Source of the DNA: Bacteroidota bacterium | GTDB lineage: Bacteria; Bacteroidota; Bacteroidia; Chitinophagales; Chitinophagaceae | Direction: 5' to 3' | Length of the DNA stretch: 64,000 bases | NCBI GenBank assembly: GCA_028876495.1 | Contig: JAGWRO010000055.1 | Coordinates: forward strand, 1-64,000 | Part shown: positions 50,971-60,925 of the stretch, in pieces | Numbering within the stretch: the stretch's first letter is position 1 | Layout: every line of letters starts with the position of its first letter | Notes under the pieces: generated by a model | What the model saw: the letters and a program-made list of their open reading frames with translations, nothing else | The model's database searches: none | Told to the model about the DNA's origin: nothing | Program-made: the position numbers and the translations under genes

Positions 50971-51624
50971 TTAGAATTCCATGTCAGGAATTTCAGAATC
51001 AATTATTAAGTTACCTTCAGTTTTGCTTTTTATTTCTTCCACAGAAACGCCAGGCGCTTTTTCCAGCAAACGGAACCCTTTATCGGTTATTTCAAGTACT
51101 GCTAAATTAGTTACGATCTTTTTTACACAATTAATTCCGGTTAAGGGGAGCTTGCATCTTTTCAGTAATTTAGATTCATCCTTCGAATTAGTATGCATCA
51201 TTGCAACAATTATATTTTTTGCACTGGCTACAAGATCCATCGCTCCGCCCATACCTTTTACCAACTTACCCGGGATTTTCCAACTGGCGATATCTCCGTT
51301 TTCGCTCACTTCCATCGCTCCCAAAACTGTGAGATCTACTTTGCCGGCACGTATCATTCCAAAGCTCATAGCACTGTCAAAAAAGGAAGAACCTGGTAAG
51401 GTAGTAATGGTTTGCTTTCCGGCGTTAATCAGGTCTGCATCCTCTTCTCCTTCTAATGGGAAGGGACCCATTCCGAGCAATCCATTTTCAGACTGTAGCG
51501 TTACATTGATTCCTTCAGGAATATAATTGGCAACAAGTGTTGGGATTCCTATTCCGAGGTTTACATAAAACCCATCTTTTAATTCTTTGGCAATCCTTTG
51601 AGCGATTTGATTTTTGTCCAGCAT
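50971..51624 (-). CDS. scoB: 3-oxoacid CoA-transferase subunit B
   Basis: The 217-residue protein has the CoA-transferase catalytic segment LQSENGLLGMGP (Glu nucleophile) and GGAMDLVASAKNIIVAMMHT. With subunit A it moves CoA from succinyl-CoA to acetoacetate. It is the last gene of the minus-strand operon, 42 bases after scoA. Confidence 0.92.
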   Translation of the reverse strand: MLDKNQIAQRIAKELKDGFYVNLGIGIPTLVANYIPEGINVTLQSENGLLGMGPFPLEGEEDADLINAGKQTITTLPGSSFFDSAMSFGMIRAGKVDLTVLGAMEVSENGDIASWKIPGKLVKGMGGAMDLVASAKNIIVAMMHTNSKDESKLLKRCKLPLTGINCVKKIVTNLAVLEITDKGFRLLEKAPGVSVEEIKSKTEGNLIIDSEIPDMEF

Positions 51625-51666
51625 ACCTAAATAAATTAATGATCTAATTACAAATTTAAAAATCGA

Positions 51667-52362
51667 TCAACCTTTTCTTACTGTTCTTTGTTCTATTCTT
51701 TTTTCATAGGAGTTACCCTGAAAAATGCGATGAACATAAATACCGGGAGTATGAATTTCATTTGGATTGAGCTCGCCGGCTTCAACTAATTCTTCTACTT
51801 CAGCTATGGTAACTTGCCCAGCCATTGCCATGAGTGGATTAAAATTTCTTGCTGTTTCTTTATAAATTAAATTTCCTGCAGTATCGCCTTTCCAGGCTTT
51901 TACTAATGCAAAGTCAGCCTCAAAAGCATATTCCATTAAATATTCTTTTCCTTTAAAAACACGTGATTCTTTTCCTTCGGCTACCTCAGTCCCAACCCCT
52001 GCAGGCGTATAAATGGCTGGAATTCCATATCCTGCTGCCATACATCTGGTAGCTAATGTTCCCTGCGGTATTAATTCTACATCAAGCTCGCCATTTAATA
52101 ATTGTCTCTCAAATTCTGCGTTTTCGCCTACATAGGAAGCTATCATTTTTTTAACCTGTTTATTCTTTAATAATAACCCTATTCCAAAATCATCAACTCC
52201 TGCGTTGTTTGAAATACAGATTAAATCCTTTACTCCTTTTTTTTCCAAAGCGGTAATACAATTTTCAGGGATACCGCATAATCCAAAACCACCAAGCATT
52301 AAAGTATTTCCATCTGAAATATCAAATATCGCTTCGCCAGCATTTTTATAAACTTTCTTCAT
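51667..52362 (-). CDS. scoA: 3-oxoacid CoA-transferase subunit A
   Basis: The 231-residue protein has the [16 protein letters not shown] CoA-binding loop, [15 protein letters not shown] and [15 protein letters not shown], all typical of the alpha subunit. It begins 11 bases after the DUF4296 gene, so it is read as part of the bamD operon. Confidence 0.92.
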   Translation of the reverse strand: MKKVYKNAGEAIFDISDGNTLMLGGFGLCGIPENCITALEKKGVKDLICISNNAGVDDFGIGLLLKNKQVKKMIASYVGENAEFERQLLNGELDVELIPQGTLATRCMAAGYGIPAIYTPAGVGTEVAEGKESRVFKGKEYLMEYAFEADFALVKAWKGDTAGNLIYKETARNFNPLMAMAGQVTIAEVEELVEAGELNPNEIHTPGIYVHRIFQGNSYEKRIEQRTVRKG

Positions 52363-52373
52363 TTTAATACGTT

Positions 52374-52751
52374 TTACATTGGGTGGCCTAAAGCTTTTTC
52401 TTTTTTCTTCAATCTAAGGTCTGTTTCTCTTTGTTTTTGAATATAAAGACTATCAAATATAATCTTTAATACATCCGGATGCTTTACATACCAGTTGTAA
52501 CTTTCAATGAAATGAGTTGAATCTGTATTATGGATTTCAAATATTTTCTGTGAGAGTAGTTTGATTTCGACTGCTAGATCTATTGTGCTATCTTTTAAAG
52601 AAGTTTCCTGAGCAAATGTTTGCGCTCTCATTACATCCCATAAAATGCTTTTCATTTCTTTTGGCTTGATAATATTGCCAGGAGCTTTATCCACAGAATA
52701 GCATGAAAAAAGAAAAACTGATATAAAAATGTAGATAAAAATCTTAATCAT
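52374..52751 (-). CDS. DUF4296 lipoprotein
   Basis: The 125-residue protein has a lipobox ([10 protein letters not shown]), then [20 protein letters not shown], which is the DUF4296 signature, and a Lys-rich end. It overlaps porD by four bases, so translation is coupled. Its role is unknown but it is regularly found with envelope genes in this phylum. Confidence 0.82.
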   Translation of the reverse strand: MIKIFIYIFISVFLFSCYSVDKAPGNIIKPKEMKSILWDVMRAQTFAQETSLKDSTIDLAVEIKLLSQKIFEIHNTDSTHFIESYNWYVKHPDVLKIIFDSLYIQKQRETDLRLKKKEKALGHPM

Positions 52752-53665
52752 TTTAATTGATCTTCATATTTGGTTGCTGAAGAAACGTCAAGCCTTTTTA
52801 AATAGTCCAGGGCTTTTGCTTTATCAGCAGGATTTGCTTTTGAAAAAATTTCAATCAATTCCTGAGTTTTCGATTGGAAAAAAAACTGAAGGATCATTGT
52901 ATTTGGGTTTTGTGTATTAAATGTATTTAGCATTGAAAGTACATTTAAAATATTTTGTCTTGCAGCAGCTTCCTGGTCATAAAGTTTATCCATTCCCATG
53001 CGGTAATAATTATAAATAACATCATGAAAAATAGTGTATTTGCTATTCAGAAGGTTTTCTGCTAACCAATATCTGTTCCTTGTTCCGTCAAAGGGTTTCC
53101 ATCCTGAAATGTTTCTTCCTTCAGGCGCATTGTTAACGATATTCTGTGCTTTTTGAAAATAAATATTTCCTCCACGTGGAGAAAATGAATCATAATCGAA
53201 ACCAAGAATCATATCGATCCAATAGGCAAACACGGCTGTGAGATTTGAAACCAGGGGATCTGTTCCTGAAACGCGTGTATCATTAAATTCCAATTGTTGA
53301 AATTCAACGTATTTAAATGTTACATCATTATCCTGGTAATTGATTACGGGAGAGACGTAAGATGAATTAAAAACCGGCCTTCCAGACTGAATGGTTAATG
53401 AAGCTTTGTACACATTTGGTTCTCCGGTAGACTCAAGGTTGAGCAGAAAATTGCAATCTATTTTTTCATTCGCTCCATAAGTATCATTGCTCCATTTGCT
53501 GTTATTTACAAAATCATTAAGAGCAGTTTGTAAAGTAGTAAATGTTTTTTTATCAATGCTGTTATTGACACGATTACTTATTACACTCACTCTTGCGCGC
53601 AACTCCTGCGCATGACTTACAGTAGTAAAAAAGCATAATAAAAAAAACAGGAATAATTTATTCAT
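52748..53665 (-). CDS. porD: PorD/DUF4835 family protein, type IX secretion
   Basis: The 305-residue protein has a signal peptide (cleavage near SHAQE), then ARVSVISNRVNNSIDKKTF, YRMGMDKLYDQEAAARQNIL and a helical C-terminus. These are features of DUF4835, which includes PorD, a periplasmic factor linked to the type IX secretion system. This agrees with a T9SS cargo protein elsewhere in the window. It overlaps coaBC by eight bases. Confidence 0.82.
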   Translation of the reverse strand: MNKLFLFFLLCFFTTVSHAQELRARVSVISNRVNNSIDKKTFTTLQTALNDFVNNSKWSNDTYGANEKIDCNFLLNLESTGEPNVYKASLTIQSGRPVFNSSYVSPVINYQDNDVTFKYVEFQQLEFNDTRVSGTDPLVSNLTAVFAYWIDMILGFDYDSFSPRGGNIYFQKAQNIVNNAPEGRNISGWKPFDGTRNRYWLAENLLNSKYTIFHDVIYNYYRMGMDKLYDQEAAARQNILNVLSMLNTFNTQNPNTMILQFFFQSKTQELIEIFSKANPADKAKALDYLKRLDVSSATKYEDQLK

Positions 53666-54851
53666 TTCTATATTGAATAATGGTATTTACAATATCTTCT
53701 GCAACTTCTTTTTTTGTTTTAGTAGGAAATTTATATTCTTTTCCATTCTTGTCAAAAATTGTAATTCTGTTAGTATCCAGTCCAAATCCAGCTCCCTCAT
53801 CATTTGTTGAATTTAAGATAATAAGGTCGGCGTTTTTCCGGCGTAATTTTTTTATTGCATTTTCTTTCTCGTTATTTGTTTCCAAAGCAAAACCTACCAA
53901 AGTTTGACCGGAAGATTTCCTTTTCCCTGCTTCAAAAAGAATGTCTTTCGTTTTCTTTAATTCAAGAGAAAATTCTTCTGACTTTTTTTTAATTTTTTGA
54001 GAACTTTTTATTTTAGGAGAATAATCAGCTACCGCCGCAGCCATGATAATAATGTTATACGTTGACAAGCCTTTTATACAGGCTTTATACATTTCATCAG
54101 CAGAAACAACTTTCTTTAATTGTATTCCATTGTCAGTTTTAATGGTTGAGGGGCCTAAGACAAGCTGAACATCTGCGCCTCGATTGTACAATTCTTCTGC
54201 AATTGCTACTCCCATTTTGCCGCTGGAATGATTACTGATAAAACGAACAGGATCTATAGCTTCATATGTTGGCCCTGCTGTAACTAACGCTTTTATTCCT
54301 TTCAGGTCATTTTTTTTTTCAAAAAATCCTGTAAGATATTTTATCATTTCTTCTGGTTCTGCCATTCTTCCTTCACCTGTTAGCCCGCTGGCAAGTTCGC
54401 CCTTATTTACTGGCAGAAAAGCGTTTCCATTTTGTTGCAAGGTGTCAATATTTTTTTGGGTTGCGGGATGATGCCACATGTCTTCATCCATAGCAGGGGC
54501 AATTAATACAGGAGCCTGGGAAGATAAGTAAACAGCCAACAAAAGATTATCGCAAATGCCATTTGCCATTTTTGCAATTGTATTGCATGAAGCCGGCGCA
54601 ACCAACATCACATCGGCCCATCGGCCCATCATAACGTGATTTGCCCAGGTATCTTCGTCAAATAAATCGGAAAGGACTTTGTTTTTTGAGAGTGTAGCGA
54701 AAGTAAGAGGAGACACAAAATCTTTAGCGCCTTCTGTCATGATTACTTTTACTTCAGCACCTGCCTTTAACAGTAAACGAACAAAAAATACCGATTTATA
54801 TGCAGCTATACTGCCGGTAATGCCCAATAAAATCTTTTTTCCTTTAAGCAC
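53658..54851 (-). CDS. coaBC: Bifunctional phosphopantothenoylcysteine decarboxylase/phosphopantothenate-cysteine ligase
   Basis: The 397-residue protein joins the flavin-dependent decarboxylase CoaC (LLGITGSIAAYKSVFFVRLL, APASCNTIAKMANGICDNLL, APAMDEDMWHHPA) to the ligase CoaB (ALVTAGPTYEAIDPVRFISN). It performs two steps of CoA synthesis. It lies in the bamD operon, 94 bases after rpoZ. Confidence 0.95.
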   Translation of the reverse strand: MLKGKKILLGITGSIAAYKSVFFVRLLLKAGAEVKVIMTEGAKDFVSPLTFATLSKNKVLSDLFDEDTWANHVMMGRWADVMLVAPASCNTIAKMANGICDNLLLAVYLSSQAPVLIAPAMDEDMWHHPATQKNIDTLQQNGNAFLPVNKGELASGLTGEGRMAEPEEMIKYLTGFFEKKNDLKGIKALVTAGPTYEAIDPVRFISNHSSGKMGVAIAEELYNRGADVQLVLGPSTIKTDNGIQLKKVVSADEMYKACIKGLSTYNIIIMAAAVADYSPKIKSSQKIKKKSEEFSLELKKTKDILFEAGKRKSSGQTLVGFALETNNEKENAIKKLRRKNADLIILNSTNDEGAGFGLDTNRITIFDKNGKEYKFPTKTKKEVAEDIVNTIIQYRNE

Positions 54852-54945
54852 TATTTTTTATTTGGAAAGATACTATAAAATAAAAATGGTGGAATCAACC
54901 ACCATTAAAATTATCATTTCTTATTAAAAAGAACTATAAAATTAT

Positions 54946-55287
54946 TTAATCAAAAAGAGTATCCTCGTTTCTGCGGTAATAAATTTTATCTTCCATAAAT
55001 TCAGCAGTTGCCAATAATGCAGGGTTAGGCATTCTTTCGTATGCCCTGGAAATTTCTATTTGTTCTTTATTTTCATGAATTTCTTCAAGGCTGTCTGTAT
55101 GGCTGGCAAATTCTTCAAGCTTATTATGCAGTTCTTCTTTTATTGCAATGTTGATTTGATTAGCTCTTTTTGCAATTACTGTAATAGACTCGTATAAGTT
55201 GCCCGTTTTGTTCTTAACGTCGATAAGATTTTGAGTTTCCACAACATTGCTGGTGTTGCTATTTTGTTGCCGTCTTAGTTTGCTCAT
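54946..55287 (-). CDS. rpoZ: RNA polymerase omega subunit (Bacteroidota type)
   Basis: The 113-residue protein has NLIDVKNKTGNLYESITVIA, then AKRANQINIAIKEELHNKL, the omega-family helices adapted to this phylum. It helps assemble RNA polymerase. It overlaps the end of bamD by 29 bases, the usual Bacteroidota arrangement. Confidence 0.88.
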   Translation of the reverse strand: MSKLRRQQNSNTSNVVETQNLIDVKNKTGNLYESITVIAKRANQINIAIKEELHNKLEEFASHTDSLEEIHENKEQIEISRAYERMPNPALLATAEFMEDKIYYRRNEDTLFD

Positions 55288-56089
55288 TTTGTATTTGTTT
55301 AATATTATTTTGACTTAAGTTTTTATATACCTCGGCTTCTTTTAATAATTTGCTTTCCGGATAACGGTCTGCGAAATCCAAATATTCTGCAGTTACTTTT
55401 GCATATCTTTCTTCCTGTTTATCTTCCATGCTTAATTTGGCGTACTCATAGAAAGATTTTACCGCCATAAGCATATAAGTATCACCTTTTTGCGAATCAG
55501 GATAGGAATTCAAAAGATTCGTAAAAGCTATTCCTGCTGCCTGGTACATTTGAAGATTAAAATAGAGTTTTGCAGCCAGATAATCTTTTTCCTCAAGTTT
55601 TGCTCTGCACATTGCAATTATCTTATTTGCATCTGCAATTCGTGATGAGTTAGGATACTGATTGATAAATCCCTGCATCATTCCTATCGCTTTATTTGTA
55701 TTCGTCTGATCTAATTCTACATTGGGTGATTGCTTATAAAAAGTAAGCGCATGCATATATGCGATCTCTTCAGCCCGGCTGCTATTAGGAAATACACCCA
55801 AAAAGCCCTTAAAAAGATTTTCTGCATTCGTGTAATTTTTCTGATAATAGGAGCAATAAGCGTATTTATAATATAAGTCCTCAAATTTATCGGAGCCTTT
55901 AAAAACAGGGAATAATTCTTCATACAATTGCTCGGCATATCTGTATTTCTTATTTACAAAATATTCATCTGCTTTCTTTAGCTTATACTCGTAATTGGTA
56001 CTTTTGAGAACCTTCGTAAACTGGCTGCTACATCCTGTAAGCACTAAAAACGGTATCAACAATAAAACAAGGTATGACTTCATCTTCAT
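55259..56089 (-). CDS. bamD: Outer membrane protein assembly factor BamD
   Basis: The ATG at 56089 (MKMKSYLVLLLIPFLVLTGC) starts a lipoprotein with Cys at residue 20. TPR helices follow (KADEYFVNKKYRYAEQLYEE, then AENLFKGFLGVFPNSSRAEE), the BamD/YfiO fold. It works with BamA to insert outer membrane proteins. A -7-like TAATTTTG box (56099-56106) sits very close, so the leader would be short. It heads the seven-gene operon. Confidence 0.9.
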   Translation of the reverse strand: MKMKSYLVLLLIPFLVLTGCSSQFTKVLKSTNYEYKLKKADEYFVNKKYRYAEQLYEELFPVFKGSDKFEDLYYKYAYCSYYQKNYTNAENLFKGFLGVFPNSSRAEEIAYMHALTFYKQSPNVELDQTNTNKAIGMMQGFINQYPNSSRIADANKIIAMCRAKLEEKDYLAAKLYFNLQMYQAAGIAFTNLLNSYPDSQKGDTYMLMAVKSFYEYAKLSMEDKQEERYAKVTAEYLDFADRYPESKLLKEAEVYKNLSQNNIKQIQNEQTKTATK

Positions 56090-56183
56090 AAAGAGCCGCA
56101 AAATTAAGTGAATTTAAACAAAAATGTAGTTTAAATTAATGCGGGCAAAATCAGTATCGTTAATATTTTGGTAAGTAATTAAA

Positions 56184-56210
56184 AAACCCTCCCATTTTTT
56201 GGGAGGGTTT
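56184..56210. terminator. Terminator between bamD and the OmpA-family gene
   Basis: AAACCCTCCCA/TGGGAGGGTTT is a perfect 11-bp stem with a five-T loop, flanked by A and T runs. It closes the gene at 56231 on the minus strand. Confidence 0.9.
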
Positions 56211-56230
56211 TGATTTATAAGAATTTGTTT

Positions 56231-57778
56231 TTAATCTGCTTTTATATCAACTGTATTTACATCGCCACCACCAACCTCGCAATTAGTAGTAATACGATCT
56301 GAGCTAATACCCTCTTTTTCTGTAAGATAAGTTTTGATAGCATCCAATCTCTTATTGCAAAGAGCCTGTGAAACTTTAGAAGCTGCAGGATATGCACTAA
56401 CAGTGATATTGCAAGATGCGCTGTTTTTTAGTTTGGAAGCCACTGTCCCAAGCATTGCTTTTGCATCGCTGCTTAATTGTGTGCTCCTGTTTTTAAATGT
56501 AATACTAGGAAGATCTCCAATATTACACATAGTTGCTTGTGCAGCAATATTTTTGCAACATTCAGGGTCAGGGCATTTACCTACACCATCAGCGTCTACT
56601 GGCTGGCACTCTGTTGGAGTGATCAATTGTTTGTCTTTACAATCAGGAACTCCATCACCATCAGTATCTCTTGAAACCCCATGACTATCAACAGGGCAAC
56701 CTGCAGGTGTATTTGGTTCTTTATCTAACTGATCAACTATGCCATCTCCATCAGCATCATCAAATACAGGTTTAGGTAATTTCATGTGCTTAGGATTGTT
56801 GATTTCGCTGTAAGCATAATCAAGCGGATTAACCCACCAAAGTGGCTCAACTGCTTTTGATCCAACATTGAAATTTAAACCTGCTGCAAGGTAGTTGTAA
56901 CTATCAAAATCACGGGTCTGAGCTGGGTCAAGTAAAGGATGTTCCTGCCATTGCTGTCCATCTAATAAATCATCCTTGGTAAAAGTAAACCTATCTTCAA
57001 TTGCAAGATTTATGCGGGTACTTAATTTGAAGGCTATCCCTGCTAATGCAGTACCTGTAGCTCTCAGCGGGTGTCCTCCCAGAGTAGGCTTTGTATTATT
57101 TTCATTTTGAGCAGGGGTGTAAGGAACATTTTTCAATAATGATTTCAATGCATCACGTGTTTTTTTTCTGTTCGCATATTGATCAGTTATTAGTTGTATT
57201 GAACTAAAGCTTTGAGGAACCTGAACTTTTGCATTGTAGACTGTAGCTCCTATGCCTAAGCCTCCATAAATAACCATTCCGGATTTTTGTTTGTGGAACC
57301 TTACATTGTTTAAAGTAACGATTCCCTGTAACGAAAGATCGTTTACTGTAGTTTTATAATTATAATAAACAGGATCATGATTGGCAGCATTGAAGCCAGA
57401 CCACACCGGATTATTACTATATCCATAAGAAGGTTTCCAGTTTAGTCCCTTTGCTACACCATATAAATACTGGGCTCTTAACGAGAACACATAACCTAAG
57501 GCCTTACGTACATGAACAGCAAAGCCGCCTGTGGGTAATATTGAAGAAACATCACCACTGATAGAAAACATGCCAGCAGAAATTCCGATTTCCGTCTGGC
57601 TTCTCGGTTTGGCCGGGAAGTCGTATGTATTGTTCATAAACTCATTTTGTTGTGCTTTTCCTTTTGAAGAAATAACGGATGAGTCATACACGTTATAAAC
57701 ACTGGTATCTTGGGCAAAGACACTAATGGACAGCAGGGAAAAAATTCCCATAAACAATAACTTAAACATTTTTGGCAT
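56231..57778 (-). CDS. OmpA-family outer membrane protein with TSP3-like segment
   Basis: The 515-residue protein has a signal peptide (cleavage near SVFAQD), a barrel-like domain (60-300), a calcium-binding TSP3-like stretch (DDADGDGIVDQLDKEPNTPA, then DTDGDGVPDCKDKQ) and an OmpA-like peptidoglycan-binding end (SITFKNRSTQLSSDAKAML, LCNKRLDAIKTYLTEKEG). It differs from the protein at 43755 in its barrel and in having paired Cys near the OmpA domain. It has a clear promoter at 57821-57850. Confidence 0.85.
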   Translation of the reverse strand: MPKMFKLLFMGIFSLLSISVFAQDTSVYNVYDSSVISSKGKAQQNEFMNNTYDFPAKPRSQTEIGISAGMFSISGDVSSILPTGGFAVHVRKALGYVFSLRAQYLYGVAKGLNWKPSYGYSNNPVWSGFNAANHDPVYYNYKTTVNDLSLQGIVTLNNVRFHKQKSGMVIYGGLGIGATVYNAKVQVPQSFSSIQLITDQYANRKKTRDALKSLLKNVPYTPAQNENNTKPTLGGHPLRATGTALAGIAFKLSTRINLAIEDRFTFTKDDLLDGQQWQEHPLLDPAQTRDFDSYNYLAAGLNFNVGSKAVEPLWWVNPLDYAYSEINNPKHMKLPKPVFDDADGDGIVDQLDKEPNTPAGCPVDSHGVSRDTDGDGVPDCKDKQLITPTECQPVDADGVGKCPDPECCKNIAAQATMCNIGDLPSITFKNRSTQLSSDAKAMLGTVASKLKNSASCNITVSAYPAASKVSQALCNKRLDAIKTYLTEKEGISSDRITTNCEVGGGDVNTVDIKAD

Positions 57779-57820
57779 AACTTTTTAGTTGAGGGATTTC
57801 TAATAAACGTTTTGATCAGG

Positions 57821-57850
57821 CAAAAATATCAAACGAATGCCATAGTTCAA
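57821..57850 (-). promoter_or_regulatory. Promoter of the OmpA-family gene at 56231
   Basis: Read on the minus strand: -33 TTG (57848-57850), a 19-base spacer and -7 TATTTTTG (57821-57828), a perfect match to the Bacteroidota consensus, 43 bases before the start codon. Confidence 0.75.
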
Positions 57851-58066
57851 ACTTTTTTTAGCATTTTATTAAATTTTATCATATTTATTTAATAGATAGT
57901 TTTTTGGTAACGAATCAATAAAGGATAAATATAATAGCAATGTCTTAAACGCCCAAAAAGGAGGGAATATTTTGCAGTAGCAAATTAATATCTTTTTTAC
58001 CATCCGACTGTTGAAATATTCATTTATTTCCCATTCTGTCTTATATTGCCTTTTTCCAAAAAAAGA

Positions 58067-59029
58067 ATGCAATTTTCAAAGAATCTTATTGCCACCGAGT
58101 TAGCCACTTTTGAACAAAAATTTGCTCAATCTGTAAAGAGCCAAACGCCTTTGCTTGACAGGATAATGAAATACATTATTAAAAGAAAGGGCAAACAGTT
58201 AAGGCCAATGTTTGTTTTTTTAAGCGCTAAACTTCATGGAACTGTAAATGAATCTACTTATAGAGCAGCCGCTTTAGTTGAAATATTACATACCGCTACT
58301 CTTGTTCATGATGACGTGGTTGATGAATCTTTGGAGAGGAGGGGTTTCCTTTCTATAAACGCTTTATGGAAAAATAAAATAGCAGTTCTTGTGGGGGATT
58401 ACCTTCTTTCAAAAGGTTTATTGCTTTCTACAAGTGCAGGAGATTTTAAGCATCTTGATATTTTATCTGATGCAGTAAAACAAATGAGTGAAGGTGAATT
58501 ATTACAAATGGAAAAAGCCCGCCACCTAAATCTAAAGGAAGATATATATTTTGAAATTATAAGAAGTAAAACGGCTTCGCTACTTTCTTCCGCTTGTGCA
58601 GTAGGAGCCTGGAGTACAAGTAAAGATGAAAGGCTTACCGAACGAATGAAGCTTTTTGGCGAAAAAACCGGCATTGCTTTTCAAATAAAAGATGATCTTT
58701 TTGATTATGGAAATGAAGATGTAGGAAAACCTACCGGTAATGACTTAAAAGAAAAAAAATTAACCCTACCTTTAATTTATACGCTAAATAATATTAGTAA
58801 GAACGAAAAAAGAAAAATCATTTACATTGTAAAAAACCAAAATAAAGATCCTGAAAAAATAAACTACGTCTTGCAAAAGGTTATTGAAACCGGTGGTATT
58901 AATTATGCGACTGAGAAAATGATTCAATATCGTGATGAAGCTTTGGCAATTTTATTTGAATTTCCTGAAAGTGACATCAGGAATGGATTGGAAGAACTGG
59001 TTCGATATACAACAGACAGAAAATACTAA
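58067..59029 (+). CDS. Polyprenyl diphosphate synthase
   Basis: The ATG at 58067 (MQFSKNLIATELATFEQKFA) is preferred to a TTG 21 bases upstream. The 320-residue protein has the first Asp-rich motif LVHDDVVDESLERRG (DDxxD) and the second FQIKDDLFDYGNEDVGKPTG. It makes long isoprenoid chains, most likely for menaquinone; the chain length cannot be told from sequence. Confidence 0.9.
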   Translation: MQFSKNLIATELATFEQKFAQSVKSQTPLLDRIMKYIIKRKGKQLRPMFVFLSAKLHGTVNESTYRAAALVEILHTATLVHDDVVDESLERRGFLSINALWKNKIAVLVGDYLLSKGLLLSTSAGDFKHLDILSDAVKQMSEGELLQMEKARHLNLKEDIYFEIIRSKTASLLSSACAVGAWSTSKDERLTERMKLFGEKTGIAFQIKDDLFDYGNEDVGKPTGNDLKEKKLTLPLIYTLNNISKNEKRKIIYIVKNQNKDPEKINYVLQKVIETGGINYATEKMIQYRDEALAILFEFPESDIRNGLEELVRYTTDRKY

Positions 59030-59196
59030 TTCACTATTGTGCTAATGTGCAAAAGAGAAGATGTGAAAAATTTTAAAATGTAAAATCCTGTTTTTTGTTG
59101 GTTTACTGTAAACCTCTTTTGCAAAATTTGAAAACATTTATTACAAACTTTCAATTGGCTATTCAGCTAATTGGCACCTTAACTAATTAAAACTGC

Positions 59197-60912
59197 ATGG
59201 AAAAAAGATGGAAAATAATTGAAGCTGATTATAATAAAGTAACTGCTTTAAAGAATTCTTTATCCATTAGTGTACCTCTTTGCAATATCCTTGTTCAGCG
59301 CGGCATTGATACCTTTCAAAAAGCTAAAGATTATTTCAGACCTCAACTTTCTCAACTTCACGATCCTTTCCTGATGAAGGACATGGAAACAGCAGTAGAA
59401 AGAATATTATTGGCAATTAATAATAATCAGAAGATTCTTGTATTTGGCGATTATGATGTGGATGGAACTACTTCTGTTGCCACAATGTATCGCTTTCTAA
59501 AAAAGATTTATACTGAAAAAAATATTGACTTTTATATTCCTCATCGTTATAAGGAAGGATATGGAATCAGTAAACAGGGAATTGATTTTGCAAAAGAAAA
59601 TAACTTCGATTTAATTGTTTCGCTTGATTGCGGAATAAAATCGGTTGAGCTTATCGGGTATGCGCGTAGGTTAGACCTTGATTTTATCGTATGCGATCAC
59701 CATCTTCCTGATGATGAGTTACCACCTGCTATTGCTATTTTGAATCCTAAACAAAAAGGTTGCAACTATCCTTATAAAGAACTTTGTGGGTGTGGGGTAG
59801 GGTTTAAATTGATTATGGCACTTTCACAACGGTTAGGCCTGCACGAAAATGAATACTTATGCTATCTTGATTTGGTAGTAACTGCTATAGGGGCTGATAT
59901 AGTTCCTATTACCGGCGAAAACCGTATTCTTGCTTTTTACGGATTACAAAGATTAAATACAGATCCGTGCCCCGGAATAAAAGCTTTGATCGAATTAAGC
60001 AACGTTGAAAAAAAGTTTTCTATTAATAACGTAGTTTTTATTATTGCTCCCCGAGTTAATGCTGCCGGTCGCATGGATGATGCAACAAAAGCGGTACGCA
60101 TGTTTATTGAAGATGATTATGCGAAAGCGAAAGAATATGCAGAAATGTTGCATACAGACAATACCAATAGAAAAGACGCCGATTCTACTATTACTGAAGA
60201 GGCACTTGCGATGATTGAAAACGATCCTGAAATGCTGTCGAGAAAAACTACTGTGGTATTTCAATCGCACTGGCATAAAGGTGTGGTTGGTATTGTAGCA
60301 AGCAGACTGATTGAAAATTATTACAGGCCAACAGTTGTTCTTACACTCGGCGAAAGTGTGGTAGGTGGCAGCGCACGAAGCGTACCGGGATTTAATTTAT
60401 ATGAAGCCATCCATGCCTGTCGTGAACATCTGATCGGGTATGGCGGCCATTTTGCAGCAGCCGGAATGTCGATGTATCCGGAAAACGTAGAAGCTTTCAG
60501 CAAAAAATTTGAAGAAGTAGTTGCAACAACTATAGACCCTTATTTACTTATTCCTGAGTTGATAATTAATGCAGAAATATCTTTAAAAAATGTGAACAAA
60601 GGCTTTTATAAAATTGTAGAGCAAATGGAGCCTTATGGTCCTGAAAATTTGCGGCCCGTTTTTATCACAAAAAATGTCACGAGCACTTCATGGACAAAAG
60701 TGGTAAAAGAAAATCATATTCGATTTGTTGTTAAAAATGATAACATCACTTTGACAGGCATTGGTTTTAATCTTGCTGAAAAATTTAATTTATTGCAATT
60801 GAATGAGCCATTAGATATTGTTTATACTATTGATGAAAATGAATGGAATGGACAAACAAATCTTCAACTTAAGGTAATTGACTTCAGGCTTTCGGAAAGT
60901 GTAGAAGCCTAA
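59197..60912 (+). CDS. recJ: Single-stranded-DNA-specific exonuclease RecJ
   Basis: The 571-residue protein has the DHH-family motifs FGDYDVDGTTS, VSLDCGIKS and VCDHHLPDDELP, and the later APRVNAAGRMDDA and GHFAAAGMSMYP boxes. It degrades single-stranded DNA 5' to 3' in repair and recombination. The next gene starts 13 bases later. Confidence 0.95.
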   Translation: MEKRWKIIEADYNKVTALKNSLSISVPLCNILVQRGIDTFQKAKDYFRPQLSQLHDPFLMKDMETAVERILLAINNNQKILVFGDYDVDGTTSVATMYRFLKKIYTEKNIDFYIPHRYKEGYGISKQGIDFAKENNFDLIVSLDCGIKSVELIGYARRLDLDFIVCDHHLPDDELPPAIAILNPKQKGCNYPYKELCGCGVGFKLIMALSQRLGLHENEYLCYLDLVVTAIGADIVPITGENRILAFYGLQRLNTDPCPGIKALIELSNVEKKFSINNVVFIIAPRVNAAGRMDDATKAVRMFIEDDYAKAKEYAEMLHTDNTNRKDADSTITEEALAMIENDPEMLSRKTTVVFQSHWHKGVVGIVASRLIENYYRPTVVLTLGESVVGGSARSVPGFNLYEAIHACREHLIGYGGHFAAAGMSMYPENVEAFSKKFEEVVATTIDPYLLIPELIINAEISLKNVNKGFYKIVEQMEPYGPENLRPVFITKNVTSTSWTKVVKENHIRFVVKNDNITLTGIGFNLAEKFNLLQLNEPLDIVYTIDENEWNGQTNLQLKVIDFRLSESVEA

Positions 60913-60925
60913 CTATTTATTTAAA

